64,000 nt of DNA from Streptomyces sp. NBC_00377 (GCF_036075115.1 NZ_CP107958.1:2480001-2544000); one strand, 5' to 3'. Shown: positions 1 through 9,038, counted from the first letter of the stretch. The notes: generated from the sequence alone by a model not told the origin. A program made the numbers and translations.

Positions 1-637
1 CCACCGCAGCAGCCCCGCCGGGTTCTTGGCGACACGACGGACGACCGCCCAGCCTATGGCGCCGAGGACAAAGCATCGGGGCAGCGCTCTCGTTCCAAGG
101 TGCGTGCGACGGGTAGTGGCACGCGCCACCGCCGGCGAGGCGCAGTCGCCCCCGAACCGAAGTCCTCGCGCCGTGCCGACGGCCCCGGCCCTCACAGCGC
201 GGGGCCGCAGAGGTCAGCGAGGTTGGGACTTCCGATATTCGAGCGTCATCCGAGCGTCAGGATGGTGGATTCCGCATCACCACTCCGCCCGCGAGACCCG
301 CGCCAGCCCTTGAAGCTGCGGCTCGGACTGTTCTGCAACAGCACCTCAGTCGACGCCCTCTGGACTGCTTCGTCGAACAGTCGTCGTACGGAGCTGAGGC
401 AAGCGGCACCTGACAGTGGACTGTCCCGGCCTGATCCGGCCGTTGTGGTCACCACAACGAGCCGCCGAGCGCGGCTGGGACACCTCGTCCCGGAGGGCGG
501 GCAAGGCCGCGTGCGTCCGCCTCCGGCTGGTGCACCACCCTGCTCGGCCTCACATGGCGCTGACCGACCTGCCGGAGTTGTGGAACCTATCCGCGGAATG
601 AGAAGGCAGTAGTCACCTACCCGGGAATTCACATCCA
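1..637. other. leading gene-poor stretch
   Basis: No convincing gene was found. Overlapping frames on both strands are open but show no recognisable domain, which is usual for high-GC DNA. On the minus strand the first 60 bases read AIGWAVVRRVAKNPAGLLRW, which looks protein-like and could be part of a gene continuing beyond the left edge, but a stop lies near 208 in that frame and no start is evident. Positions 241-260 hold a direct repeat of GAGCGTC that resembles the dispersed repeat at 16832, 31302 and 41274. Confidence 0.4.
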
Positions 638-655
638 GGGGACGAATTCCTCCCC
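638..655. promoter_or_regulatory. MLTR-regulon operator site 1 (GGGGA-N8-TCCCC)
   Basis: The 18-mer GGGGACGAATTCCTCCCC is palindromic apart from one pair. It lies about 100 bases upstream of the hydrolase start at 746. It is one of nine such sites in the first 30 kb, all with the same arm spacing. An operator function is inferred. Confidence 0.7.
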
Positions 656-745
656 CCATCGCGAGTGGACAGCATCTCAGCACCCGCGAATCATGGTGTC
701 CGGACCGCCGGTTGGCGGCTCGACGCCGACGAAGGGACAGGCGCC

Positions 746-1657
746 ATGGTCCAGACCGTATCGTTCAGGAACAAGGCCGTGGAAATCGCGGCACACCTTC
801 ACCTGCCGGACGACTTCGACGAAGAAAAGAAGTACCCCGCCCTCGTCGGAATTCACCCGGCCGGCGGCGTCAAGGAACAGACCATAGGCCAGTACGCGAA
901 GCAGCTGGCCGCCCATGGATTCGTCACCGTGGTCTACGACTCCTCCTACCAGGGGGAGAGCAGCGGCGAACCCCGCCTTCTGGAGGACCCGCCGACCAGA
1001 GTGGAGGACGCCCGCTGTGCGGCGGACTTCCTGACCACTCTCCCGTACGTCGACACCGAGCGGATGGGCGTGTTCGGCATCTGCGCCGGCGGCGGTTACG
1101 CGATCAGCGTGGTCCAGACAGAGCGCCGCTTCAAGGCGGTGGCCACCGTCAGCGCGGCTCCGATGGGCGAGGGCTCCCGGGCCTTCCTCGGGCAGCTCTC
1201 CCCCGTGGCCGAGCAGATCAAGACCCTGGAAGCGGTCGCCCAGCAGCGTACGGCGGAGGCGAACGGAGCGGCGCCGGTCTACGCCCCGTTCGTCCCGGAG
1301 ACGCTGGAAGAGATCGACGACAACACACCGGACCTTCTGCGTGAGGGATACGACTACTACCGGACTCCGCGTGGTCAGCATCCGAATTCGAAGGGCCGTT
1401 TCCTGCTGACCAGTCTGGACAAGATGTACGCCTTCTCTACGTTCGACCAGATTCCGGATCTGCTGACGCAGCCGATGCTCCTCATCGCGGGCAGCAAGGC
1501 CGACACCAAGGTGTTCAGCGACCAGGCGTACGAGCTTTCCAACGGACCAAAGGAATTGTTCGTTGTCGACGGTGCGACTCACATCGCCATGTACGACATA
1601 CCCGAGTACGTGGATCAGGCGATCACCAAGATGGTGAAGTTCTTCGCCGTCCTCTGA
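746..1657 (+). CDS. alpha/beta hydrolase (dienelactone hydrolase-like)
   Basis: A 303-residue cytoplasmic alpha/beta hydrolase. The nucleophile elbow reads FGICAGGG near residue 112, so the nucleophile is Cys as in dienelactone hydrolases. A late GATH supplies the probable catalytic His. An upstream in-frame GTG at 665 exists, but the ATG at 746 has GAAGGGA at a good distance and is preferred. It is the first gene of an apparent operon with a flavodoxin-like protein, a SnoaL-like protein and a DJ-1 protein, behind operator site 1. A paralogue lies at 27925-28878 and an internally deleted copy at 9039-9304. Substrate unknown; hydrolysis of a reactive carbonyl or lactone would suit the neighbours. 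Confidence 0.85.
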   Translation: MVQTVSFRNKAVEIAAHLHLPDDFDEEKKYPALVGIHPAGGVKEQTIGQYAKQLAAHGFVTVVYDSSYQGESSGEPRLLEDPPTRVEDARCAADFLTTLPYVDTERMGVFGICAGGGYAISVVQTERRFKAVATVSAAPMGEGSRAFLGQLSPVAEQIKTLEAVAQQRTAEANGAAPVYAPFVPETLEEIDDNTPDLLREGYDYYRTPRGQHPNSKGRFLLTSLDKMYAFSTFDQIPDLLTQPMLLIAGSKADTKVFSDQAYELSNGPKELFVVDGATHIAMYDIPEYVDQAITKMVKFFAVL

Positions 1658-1688
1658 CACCAGAATGCATGCGAGGAGCACGATCACC

Positions 1689-2288
1689 ATGTCCGATCCC
1701 GGCCGCCCCACCGTCGCCATCGCCTTTCATTCGGGCTATGGCCACACGGCCGTCATCGCCGAAGCCGTGGCGCGGGGCGCGGCGGGAGCCGGCGCCGATG
1801 TCGTTCCGATCCCCGTCGCCACCATCACCGACGAGCAGTGGGCGCAGCTGGACGCCGCCGACGCGATCATCTTCGGTTCCGCCACCTACATGGGCACCGC
1901 CTCCGCGGCCTTCCACGCGTTCGCCGAGGCCAGCAGCAGGCGCTGGTTCGCCCACACCTGGGTGGACAAACTGGCCGCCGGATTCACCAACTCCGGAGCC
2001 AAGAGCGGCGACAAGTCGTCCACCCTCGGCTACTTCGCCACCCTGGCCGCCCAGCACGGCATGCACTGGATCAGCCTGGGCCTGCTGCCGGGCTGGGACT
2101 CCACCACAGGCAGCGAGGACGACATCAACCGACTGGGCTTCTTCCTCGGCGCCGGCGCCCAGAGCCCGACCGACGCCGGTCCGGAAGCGGTCCACACATC
2201 GGACATCTCCACCGCGGAGCACTTGGGCGCCCGCGTCGCACGTCAGGCCGCGATCTTCCGTGCCGGGCGGAGCGTCCTCGCCGCCTGA
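1689..2288 (+). CDS. flavodoxin-fold NAD(P)H-dependent oxidoreductase (WrbA-like)
   Basis: A 199-residue flavodoxin-like protein. The N-terminus AIAFHSGYGHT matches the FMN phosphate loop. FGSATYMGTASAAFHAF near residues 61-77 and FTNSGAKSGDKSSTL near 98-112 are typical of the WrbA/quinone reductase family. It probably reduces quinones by two electrons with FMN. The ATG at 1689 follows GAGGAG. It lies 31 bases after the hydrolase and is likely cotranscribed with it. Family assignment is firm; the electron acceptor is inferred. Confidence 0.85.
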   Translation: MSDPGRPTVAIAFHSGYGHTAVIAEAVARGAAGAGADVVPIPVATITDEQWAQLDAADAIIFGSATYMGTASAAFHAFAEASSRRWFAHTWVDKLAAGFTNSGAKSGDKSSTLGYFATLAAQHGMHWISLGLLPGWDSTTGSEDDINRLGFFLGAGAQSPTDAGPEAVHTSDISTAEHLGARVARQAAIFRAGRSVLAA

Positions 2289-2339
2289 TCACTCTTGCCC
2301 TCCTCATCACACCGATCCACCCCCCTCAAGGAGCGAACC

Positions 2340-2732
2340 GTGTCCGACTCCCCGCATCTCACCCTCATCCGACGGGTGTACGAATCCGGGATGGCCCCGG
2401 AAGTGACCAGTGAGGTCATGGCGCCGGACCTCGTCTGGGACATCACCCCCGGCTTCCCCAACAGCGGCGTCTACCACGGCTGGGACGACGCGGCGAAGAA
2501 CTTCTTCGGCAGGACGATGCCGAACTACGAGTCCTTCGGCGCGGTGCCCGAGGAGTTCTACGCCGACGACTCCGGCCACGTCTTCGTGTTCGGCCACTAC
2601 CACGCGGAGACGAAGACCGGGAACAAGGCCGACGTCCGGTTCATCCACCTGTGGACCATCCGCGACGGCAAGGCCGTGAGCATGCGCCAGGCCGCCGACA
2701 GCCACATCCTCCAGGAAGCCCTCAAGGGCTGA
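2340..2732 (+). CDS. SnoaL/NTF2-like protein
   Basis: A 130-residue protein of the NTF2-like superfamily. It has the usual pattern of an N-terminal helix (LTLIRRVYESG), a WDITPGFPNSGVYHGWDDAAKNFF segment lining a cone-shaped cavity, and a C-terminal sheet (VFGHYHAETKTGNKADVRFIHLWTI). Members are small isomerases, cyclases or binding proteins, so no reaction can be assigned. The start is the GTG at 2340, preceded by AAGGAG. It is the third gene of the operon that begins at 746. Confidence 0.8.
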   Translation: MSDSPHLTLIRRVYESGMAPEVTSEVMAPDLVWDITPGFPNSGVYHGWDDAAKNFFGRTMPNYESFGAVPEEFYADDSGHVFVFGHYHAETKTGNKADVRFIHLWTIRDGKAVSMRQAADSHILQEALKG

Positions 2733-2757
2733 CACCCGCACCGGGAGACGACAAACC

Positions 2758-3456
2758 ATGGCGAAGATCCTCTTCGTGATCACCGCGTCCGACCACTGGA
2801 CGCTGGCCGACGGAACCCGCCAGCCAGCGGGCTACTGGGCCGAGGAAGCGATCGGTCCGTACCAGGTCTTCAAGGAGGCCGGATACGAGATCGCGGCAGC
2901 GACTCCCGGCGGCGTGCCGCCCACCGCCGACGCGCTCAGCCTCACCCCGGACTTCAACGGCGGCGAGGAAGGAGCCGAGCGCATGCGGACCGCGGTGCGC
3001 CAAGCGACCGAGCTGGCCAACCCGATGCGCATCGAGGACGTGGACATCGCGGACTACGTGGCCGTCTTCTACCCCGGCGGCTGGGGTCCGATGGAGGACC
3101 TGCCCGACAACGCCGAGTCCGGCAGGCTGCTCACCGAGTGGCTGGCCTCGGGCAAGCCGGTGTCCCTGGTCTGCCACGGCCCCGCTGCACTGCTGGCCAC
3201 CATCGGCCCGGACGGGACCTCTCCGTTCACCGGTTACCGACTGACCGGCCTGTCCAACGCCGAGGAGAAGCAGAACGGTCTCGCGGACCGTGCGAAGTGG
3301 CTGCTGCAAGACCGCCTCGTGGGCGAACTCAAGGCGGACTACCGCGAGGCCGACCCCTTCACCCCGCACGTCCAGGTCGACCGCACGCTGTACACCGGCC
3401 AGAACCCCTACTCGGCCGTCCCCCTGGCGCACGAGCTCGTCAAAGCACTGAGCTGA
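2758..3456 (+). CDS. DJ-1/PfpI family protein
   Basis: A 232-residue class I glutamine amidotransferase-like protein. SLVCHGPAALL near residue 139 carries the nucleophilic Cys elbow, with an acidic partner plausible in EEAIGPYQVFKEAGYE. Family members include Hsp31-type glyoxalases and aldehyde-damage proteins. Methylglyoxal or similar electrophile removal would suit the operon but is inference. The ATG at 2758 follows GGGAG. It is the last gene of the operon, with a hairpin at 3477-3514 just after it. Confidence 0.85.
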   Translation: MAKILFVITASDHWTLADGTRQPAGYWAEEAIGPYQVFKEAGYEIAAATPGGVPPTADALSLTPDFNGGEEGAERMRTAVRQATELANPMRIEDVDIADYVAVFYPGGWGPMEDLPDNAESGRLLTEWLASGKPVSLVCHGPAALLATIGPDGTSPFTGYRLTGLSNAEEKQNGLADRAKWLLQDRLVGELKADYREADPFTPHVQVDRTLYTGQNPYSAVPLAHELVKALS

Positions 3457-3476
3457 CAACCGGGCGGTGTTCTGCT

Positions 3477-3514
3477 CCGGTGGCCGGGTTCGCGAGCGCG
3501 CGCCCGGCCACCGG
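3477..3514 (+). terminator. hairpin after DJ-1 gene
   Basis: CCGGTGGCCGGG (3477-3488) pairs perfectly with CCCGGCCACCGG (3503-3514) around a 14-base loop, 21 bases after the stop. There is no T-run, as is common in Streptomyces. Confidence 0.55.
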
Positions 3515-3578
3515 CACCGTTCCAGCTCCGTCAGCGGCCGCAGAACGACGGGCTCACCGCCCACTGGCCGAACAGACA

Positions 3579-3596
3579 GGGGAGAGATCTGTCCCC
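3579..3596. promoter_or_regulatory. operator site 2
   Basis: GGGGAGAGATCTGTCCCC is palindromic except for the G/G pair flanking the centre. Its centre is about 45 bases upstream of the regulator start at 3633, close enough to cover a promoter and suggest autorepression. Confidence 0.7.
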
Positions 3597-3632
3597 CTCA
3601 CAACAGGTGGCGTTTGTGCCACCCTGAAGGTC

Positions 3633-4502
3633 ATGAACCGCAACCCGCATCTGAACGAGCTGGGTGAGTTCCTCAAGGCTCGTCGTGCCGAGCTCACCCC
3701 CTCCGAGGTGGGCCTGCGCGGCGGGCATCGGCGGCGTGTGAAGGGGCTGCGCCGTGAGGAAGTGGCCCTCCTCGCGGCGATCAGCACCGAGTACTACACC
3801 CGGATCGAACAGGGACGCCTCCAGGCGTCGGCTCCCCTGCTCGACGAGATCGCCCAGGTGCTCCGCCTCAACGACGCCCAGCGCACCTACCTCCTGCACC
3901 TCGCCGCGAAGGAGCGGGTGATCCCGTCCACGTATCGCGAGCGGCAGCAGGTGGACCCGCAGTTGCAGCGCATGCTGGACGATCTCACGACCTCCCCCGC
4001 CTTCGTCATCGGCCGGTGCACCGACATCCTCGGCTGGAACCGGCTCGCCGCCGCCCTGTGGACCGACTTCGGGCGCTACCCCGAGCCAGATCGTGTGTTC
4101 GTCCGGCTGCTGTTCACCGAGCCCTGGATGCGCGAGCTGTACGTCGACTGGGAGGAGGTCACCCGGCTGGCCATCGCCCAGCTGCGCATGGAGAGCGCGC
4201 GCTACCCCGACGACCAGCCGCTCACCGCACTGGTCGAGGAGTTGTCCGCCCGTGACACCCAGTTCCGGCAGTGGTGGACCGAACACGACGTCGCGCTGCG
4301 CGGCTGCGGCGTCAAGAAGCTGCGTCACCCGGTGGTGGGCGAGCTGACGCTCGACTGGAACACCCTCACCTGCGGCACGGACCCCGACCAGCACATCATC
4401 GTGTGGAACGCAGAACCCGGGACCCCGTCCCACGACGGGCTGCGCCTCCTCGCCTCCTGGGCCGCCGACCAGAAACCGACGGCGTCCGACGCGACCACCT
4501 GA
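3633..4502 (+). CDS. XRE-family regulator with MmyB-like ligand-binding domain (copy 1)
   Basis: A 289-residue DNA-binding regulator. The N-terminal helix-turn-helix (residues about 8-75, with GLRREEVALLAAIS and YYTRIEQGR) is HTH_31-like. The rest matches the MLTR_LBD family (VIGRCTDILGWNRLAAALWTDF; LLFTEPWMRELYVDW). Known family members bind small hydrophobic ligands; the ligand here is unknown. The ATG at 3633 is followed by the family-typical NELGEFLK about 7 residues in, but the Shine-Dalgarno is weak. Operator sites lie just upstream (3579) and just downstream, before the quinone oxidoreductase (4563). Three paralogues occur at 6986, 7928 and 30126. Confidence 0.9.
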   Translation: MNRNPHLNELGEFLKARRAELTPSEVGLRGGHRRRVKGLRREEVALLAAISTEYYTRIEQGRLQASAPLLDEIAQVLRLNDAQRTYLLHLAAKERVIPSTYRERQQVDPQLQRMLDDLTTSPAFVIGRCTDILGWNRLAAALWTDFGRYPEPDRVFVRLLFTEPWMRELYVDWEEVTRLAIAQLRMESARYPDDQPLTALVEELSARDTQFRQWWTEHDVALRGCGVKKLRHPVVGELTLDWNTLTCGTDPDQHIIVWNAEPGTPSHDGLRLLASWAADQKPTASDATT

Positions 4503-4562
4503 GCCTTCTCCTCACGGACGCCCACAAGGGCCGGCCGACTCGTGGTGTGGTGTCGTGCATAG

Positions 4563-4580
4563 GGGGAGAAATACGTCCCC
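4563..4580. promoter_or_regulatory. operator site 3
   Basis: GGGGAGAAATACGTCCCC sits inside a longer imperfect palindrome from about 4558 to 4586 whose outer arms are CATAGGGGG and CCCCCCTATG. It is about 110 bases upstream of the quinone oxidoreductase at 4684. Confidence 0.7.
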
Positions 4581-4683
4581 CCTATGGCGGCATCCCCGCC
4601 AAGATCTCTCCCCTTTTCCGGGCGCACGCAAGAAGCAAAAGTCGGACACCTCAACGACCGCTCGTCAGGACGAGGTGCTTCGC

Positions 4684-5616
4684 ATGAAGGCTGTAGGTTT
4701 CACGGAATTCGGTGGGCCGGAGGTACTCCGTGTCCTCGAGCTGCCCGAACCGGAGGCTGGTCCCGGCGAGGTGCGCATCCGGGTGCACGCGGCGACTGTC
4801 AACGCGGTCGACGCCCTCCAGCGCAGCGGTCCCGCCCGGTCGCCGGACGCCCTGCCGCCGTTCGTGCCCGGCATGGAAGCCGCCGGCGTCGTGGACCAGA
4901 TCGGCGCGGGCACGGACACGGACCTGAGCGTCGGTGACCATGTCATGGCGATCGTCCTGGCCGACGGCTCTCGTGGCGCCTATGCGGAGCGTGTCGTCGT
5001 GCCGGCGGAGTCGGTGGTGCGCGCTCCCCTCGGCGCGAGCGACGAGCAGGCCGCGTCGTTGCCGATGAACGGCCTGACCGCGCGCCTGGCGCTGGACACG
5101 CTCGGCCTCAAGGCCGGGCAGAGCGTCGCCATCACCGGAGCAGCGGGAGCGGTGGGCGGTTACGCCGTCCAGCTCGCCAAGGCGGACGGGCTGCGGGTGG
5201 TGGCCGACGCCTCGGAGCAGGACGAGACCCTGGTCAGGGAACTCGGCGCCGACATCGTCCTTCGTCGCGGAGCCGAGTATCCGGACCGGGTGCGTGCGCA
5301 GGTCCCGGAGGGTGTCGACGGGCTCCTCGACGGCGCGTCGCTCGGCGCTCTCACCGCCCGTGCGGTGCGTGACGGTGGCCGGGTGGTGACGCTGCGCGGC
5401 TACGACGGTCCCGGCGAACGCGGCATCGTCTACGAGCCGATCGTCGTGTTCCGCTACGCCCGGGAGCGCGCCGAGCTCGACCGGCTGCGCCAGCAGGTGG
5501 AGGGAGGCCGTATCACCCTCCGGGTCGCCAGGACGTTCCCCGCGGAACAGGCCGCCGAGGCACACCGACTGCTCGCGGCGGGCGGTGTGCGGGGCCGACT
5601 GGTCCTGACGTTCTGA
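4684..5616 (+). CDS. NADP-dependent quinone oxidoreductase-like MDR protein
   Basis: A 310-residue medium-chain dehydrogenase/reductase without zinc ligands, of the quinone oxidoreductase type. MKAVGFTEFGGPEVLRVLELPEPE is the standard start. VAITGAAGAVGGYAVQLAKADG near residues 144-165 is the NADP-binding Rossmann loop. The C-terminus (FPAEQAAEAHRLLAAGGVRGRLVL) is also typical. The ATG at 4684 follows a modest AGGACGAGG. Monocistronic, behind operator site 3. Probably reduces quinones or alpha,beta-unsaturated carbonyls; the natural substrate is not visible from sequence. Confidence 0.88.
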   Translation: MKAVGFTEFGGPEVLRVLELPEPEAGPGEVRIRVHAATVNAVDALQRSGPARSPDALPPFVPGMEAAGVVDQIGAGTDTDLSVGDHVMAIVLADGSRGAYAERVVVPAESVVRAPLGASDEQAASLPMNGLTARLALDTLGLKAGQSVAITGAAGAVGGYAVQLAKADGLRVVADASEQDETLVRELGADIVLRRGAEYPDRVRAQVPEGVDGLLDGASLGALTARAVRDGGRVVTLRGYDGPGERGIVYEPIVVFRYARERAELDRLRQQVEGGRITLRVARTFPAEQAAEAHRLLAAGGVRGRLVLTF

Positions 5617-5776
5617 TGCGGTGCACGAGAGGGCGCTGACGCGGGTTGCGCTCGACGCCGTGGAGCCGGTACAGCAGGACTACCCACGGTCCGGCCGCAC
5701 CCGCTACACGGCGAACGCGTCGCTGCGGAGAATGGGCGATGCTCGGTGAAGGGCGTTCAGTCGCGTCTCTCCGGGA

Positions 5777-6034
5777 GCAGCGCCCCCTGCGGCCGACGGC
5801 CCACCCGAGGAGTGCGACGCAGCCGACACCGGCGCCGCTCAGGCAGACGGCCGTCCAGCCGCCGGCGGACCACAGGGCGGAGGCGGTGGCGGAGCCGGCC
5901 GCACCACCGAGGAAGTTGCAGGTGACGAAGGCTGTGTTGAGGCGGCTGCGGGCCTGCGGCGCGAGCGCGAACAACCGCGTCTGGTTGAGGATGCTCACGC
6001 CCTGTACGGCGATGTCGAGCAGCACGACGGCCAT
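5777..6034 (-). pseudogene. C-terminal remnant of an MFS transporter
   Basis: The minus strand reads VVLLDIAVQGVSILNQTRLF, then PQARSRLNTAFVTCNFLGGA and SALWSAGGWTAV. This is the last three transmembrane segments of a DHA1-type drug or YnfM-like transporter. There is no N-terminal two-thirds and no plausible start; the frame then runs into unrelated sequence below 5777. The remnant abuts, head to head, an unrelated MFS fragment on the plus strand at 6024. Confidence 0.7.
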
Positions 6035-6818
6035 CGCCGTCTTCGGCACGATCTTCACCGACCGGCTCGACGACAGGCTGCGCGCTGCCCTCACCGGCCA
6101 GGCCCGGTCGCGGTCGGCCGCTGCGCTGGAGGCCGACCCGCGTGCCGTGGCCGAACTCCCACCCGGCCTGCGCCCGTCCGCGCTGCACGCGTACGCGGCC
6201 TCGATCACCGACGTCTTCCTCTACGCGGCCCCGGTCGTCCTGCTTGCCTTCGCCCTGGCCTGGCTCCTCAGGGAGGACGGGCTGCGTGGCTCGGTGACCG
6301 CGCCCGACATGGCGCAGACCCTCAGTTTCCATCCCGTGCACCGGTCCTCACGCGAGGAGGTGCAGCGGGCCCTGTCCCTGCTCGGCTCGCGCGACGGGCG
6401 GCGCGGCGTCTACGAGAAGATCAGCGCCGAGGCCGGATACGACCTGCGGCCCGCCTCCAGTTGGCTGCTGCTGCGTGCTCTGCGGCCGGAGCGGTCGCTG
6501 TCGCCGGCACGGCTCGCCGAGTACAGCCAGGTGCCGCTGCCGGTGATCCAGGACGCCCTGGACGAGATCCGACAGCGTGGCCTGGCCACCCGCGAGGGCA
6601 TGGACCTGATCCTCACCGATGCGGGGCGCGAGGCCGCGGCGAGGCTGTCGGCGGCCCGTCAGGACTCCTTCGCGGAACTGCTGGGCGACTGGTGGGGGCC
6701 CGACCGGCCGACGGACCTGGTCGAACTCGTCGAGGAGTTGTCCTCACAGCTCTCGGGCTCGGACAAGGAACGACCGCATGTACCGGCGCCCCGGGCCCGC
6801 GTCCGTCGCACGACGTGA
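6024..6818 (+). pseudogene. C-terminal remnant of an MFS efflux pump fused to a MarR-like domain
   Basis: The plus strand reads AIAVFGTIFTDRLDDRLRAA, a last transmembrane segment (ITDVFLYAAPVVLLAFALAWLL), then a winged-helix-like tail (LSPARLAEYSQVPLPVIQDA, LATREGMDLILTDAGREAA). This matches the end of DHA2/EmrB-type pumps that carry a MarR-like C-terminus in actinomycetes. It lacks the first roughly 400 residues. The frame stays open upstream only because it overlaps the antisense remnant at 5777-6034. Probably not expressed as a working pump. Confidence 0.7.
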
Positions 6819-6985
6819 TCCCAGGGGCGTGCGGCGGACTTTGCCAGGCCCCGGACCCACGACGGCGTGCCGCCGGCCACGCTGCCCGGGCGCGTCCCTA
6901 CGGCGTGCCGGCGGCCAGACGGCCTGTGCGTTCCACGATGTCCCCTTGGCCGCACGTGACAGCGCCCGGACGGGCCCGTCGGTCC

Positions 6986-7879
6986 TCAGGATGCCGCATC
7001 CCCTGCTGGCCGGTGCGGGTCCGCGGTCCACGATGCCAGGAAGAGGAGGCCGTCGTGGGACGGGCTCCTCGGGGCGGCGGTCGAGACCAGCAGCTTCTGA
7101 GTCGGGTCGGCCGCGCAGGTCAGGCTGTCCCAGTCGAGAGTGAGGTCGCCGACGATCGGGTGGCGCAGCCTCTTGGTGCCCATGCGCAGGCCGCTCATCT
7201 GGCGACCGGCCCACCACTGCCGGAAGTCGGCGTCGGCGACCGACAGCTCGCCGACGAGTGCGGCCAGCCCGGGGTCGCCGGGACAGCGGGCGGCTTCCAG
7301 GCGCAGGTGGGCCACGCAGGTCCGGGCGTTCGTCCTCCAGTCGAGGCAGAGCTCCCGGAAGGCGGGGTCGGTGAAGAGCAGTCGCGCGTAGTTGCGCTTC
7401 TTCGCGGGGATCTTGTCGAAGTCGGTGAGCAGAGCGGCTGCCAGGGGGTTCCAGGCGAGCACGTCCGTACGGCGGCCGAGGACGAGTGCGGGGGTAGTCG
7501 TCAGGTCTTCCAGGATGCGCCTGAGCTGGGGGTGAACCTGCTGCGCCGACAGACGGCGGGGTTCCCGGCCGCCCTTCGATGCCAGGTCGAACAGGTGGGC
7601 GAGCTGGTCGTCGTCGAGGTGCAGGACCCGGGCGAGCGTGGCGAGCACCGGTCTCGGCACCGGGGCACGCCCCTGTTCCAGCCGGGCATAAGCGCGGGGG
7701 CTGATCCCCACGAGTCGGGCGACCTCCTCACGGCGCAGCCCCGGCACCCGCCGGGGCGCCCCGGACTCGGGCAGGCCGACGGTCCGCGGGCTGAGTCGGG
7801 CCCGGCACACCTTGAGGAATTCTCCCAGTTCGGGCAGAGGTTCTTGGGTGTACATGGCATCGAGCATCGCAGCATTCAC
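6986..7879 (-). CDS. XRE-family regulator with MmyB-like ligand-binding domain (copy 2)
   Basis: A 297-residue paralogue of the regulator at 3633. It has HTH GLRREEVARLVGISPRAYARLEQGR and ligand-binding signatures VLGRRTDVLAWNPLAAALLTDF and LLFTDPAFRELCLDW. The start is taken as the GTG at 7879, but ATGs at 7867 and 7855 are also possible because no clear ribosome site precedes any of them. Operator site 4 ends within about 13 bases of this GTG, which would fit tight autorepression. It lies in tandem behind copy 3 with a 48-base gap. Confidence 0.88.
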   Translation of the reverse strand: MNAAMLDAMYTQEPLPELGEFLKVCRARLSPRTVGLPESGAPRRVPGLRREEVARLVGISPRAYARLEQGRAPVPRPVLATLARVLHLDDDQLAHLFDLASKGGREPRRLSAQQVHPQLRRILEDLTTTPALVLGRRTDVLAWNPLAAALLTDFDKIPAKKRNYARLLFTDPAFRELCLDWRTNARTCVAHLRLEAARCPGDPGLAALVGELSVADADFRQWWAGRQMSGLRMGTKRLRHPIVGDLTLDWDSLTCAADPTQKLLVSTAAPRSPSHDGLLFLASWTADPHRPAGDAAS

Positions 7880-7891
7880 CTGGAATGTGAG

Positions 7892-7909
7892 GGGGAGGGT
7901 TTTCTCCCC
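7892..7909. promoter_or_regulatory. operator site 4
   Basis: GGGGAGGGTTTTCTCCCC has perfect GGGGAG/CTCCCC arms. It is centred about 21 bases upstream of the regulator start at 7879, the closest of all nine sites to its gene. Confidence 0.7.
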
Positions 7910-7927
7910 GGTCTGGGAACCGCCTTT

Positions 7928-8830
7928 TCATCGCGGTTCGGCAGAGCCGGTCAGCCCGTCGGATCGGTCGGACCCGCCGGTCGTGAGCCCGCCAGGCCGT
8001 GTGCTCCGCGAGGCGAGGGCACGCAGTCCGTCGTACGACGGAGTGCCGGGCTCGGCTGTCCAGACGACGAGTTCCTGATCGGGATCGCCGCCACAGGTCA
8101 AGATGTCCCAGTCCAGGACGAGTTCACCCACGAGGGGGTGGCGGAACCTCTTGACGCCCGCCCCGCGGAACGGCACGTGACGGCTTCCCCACAACTGTCC
8201 GAAGTCCTCGTCCTCCACGGAGAGTTCACCCACCAGCCTGGTCAGCTCCGGATCCTCGGGGTGCGTGGCGGCCGCCAAGCGCAGCCGGGCCACGCAGTCG
8301 CGTGCGACGGCCCGCCAGTCCGCGTACAGGGTCCGCATGGAGGGGTCGGTGAAGAGGATGCGGACGCAGTTCCGCCTGCTCTCCGGCACCTTCGCGAAGT
8401 CGGTGAACAGGGCGGCGGCGAGTGGGTTCCAGGCCAGCATGTCCATGCGGCGGCCGATCACCACGCCGGGACTCGCGGTGAGATCGTCGAGCAGACGGCG
8501 CAACTGGGGGTTCGCCTTCTGCACGGTCGGCCGGCGGTGTCGCGTCCCGTGCCGGCCGGCCAGCTCGAACAGGCGGTCACGCTGGTGGTCGGACAGGTGC
8601 AGGACTCGGGAGAGTGCGGCGAGCAAGGAAGCGGACGGCTGGACACGGCCCTGTTCCAGCCGTGTGTAGTAGTCGGTGCTGATGGCGGCGAGTACGGCGA
8701 CCTCTTCTCTGCGCAGCCCTGGCACACGTCGGCCGCCGGTGTCGGGCAGACCGACGGTGCGCGGGGTCAGCTCGGACCTCCGTTGCTTGAGGAATTCTCC
8801 CAACTCGTTCGGATGCGCTTCGCCGGTCAT
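7928..8830 (-). CDS. XRE-family regulator with MmyB-like ligand-binding domain (copy 3)
   Basis: A 300-residue regulator. The ATG at 8830 gives MTGEAHPNELGEFLKQRRSE. The HTH is GLRREEVAVLAAISTDYYTRLEQGR; the ligand-binding domain has VIGRRMDMLAWNPLAAALFTDF and ILFTDPSMRTLYADW. It diverges from the oxidoreductase cluster beginning at 9039. Operator site 5 lies between them and could serve both directions. A longer reading frame upstream to 9067 exists but crosses the operator and is rejected. Confidence 0.9.
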   Translation of the reverse strand: MTGEAHPNELGEFLKQRRSELTPRTVGLPDTGGRRVPGLRREEVAVLAAISTDYYTRLEQGRVQPSASLLAALSRVLHLSDHQRDRLFELAGRHGTRHRRPTVQKANPQLRRLLDDLTASPGVVIGRRMDMLAWNPLAAALFTDFAKVPESRRNCVRILFTDPSMRTLYADWRAVARDCVARLRLAAATHPEDPELTRLVGELSVEDEDFGQLWGSRHVPFRGAGVKRFRHPLVGELVLDWDILTCGGDPDQELVVWTAEPGTPSYDGLRALASRSTRPGGLTTGGSDRSDGLTGSAEPR

Positions 8831-8865
8831 GGCGCCAGTGTCGCACCGCCCGGTCCGCGGGAAGG

Positions 8866-8883
8866 GGGTAAGGATCTCTCCCC
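8866..8883. promoter_or_regulatory. operator site 5
   Basis: GGGTAAGGATCTCTCCCC has one weak arm. It lies 44 bases from the regulator start at 8830 and about 165 bases from the opposite gene at 9039. A second half-site, GGAATCCTCCCC, follows at about 8905-8916 without a matching left arm. Confidence 0.6.
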
Positions 8884-9038
8884 TGGATAAGGAATTCCCC
8901 GCATGGAATCCTCCCCTTTGCGGACACCCCCGCAAGTGACAGGGTCGAGGGCGAATCCGGTGGCCGAAATACCTGTGTTTTACGCGTGCCGCCGATATCC
9001 GGTATTCCTGCGGCAGGCGAAGGAGGTGGACAGAGATC

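Noticed and set aside
8891..8916. A tenth operator near 8899-8916
   Set aside because: Only the right arm GGAATCCTCCCC fits; the left arm does not match GGGGA.
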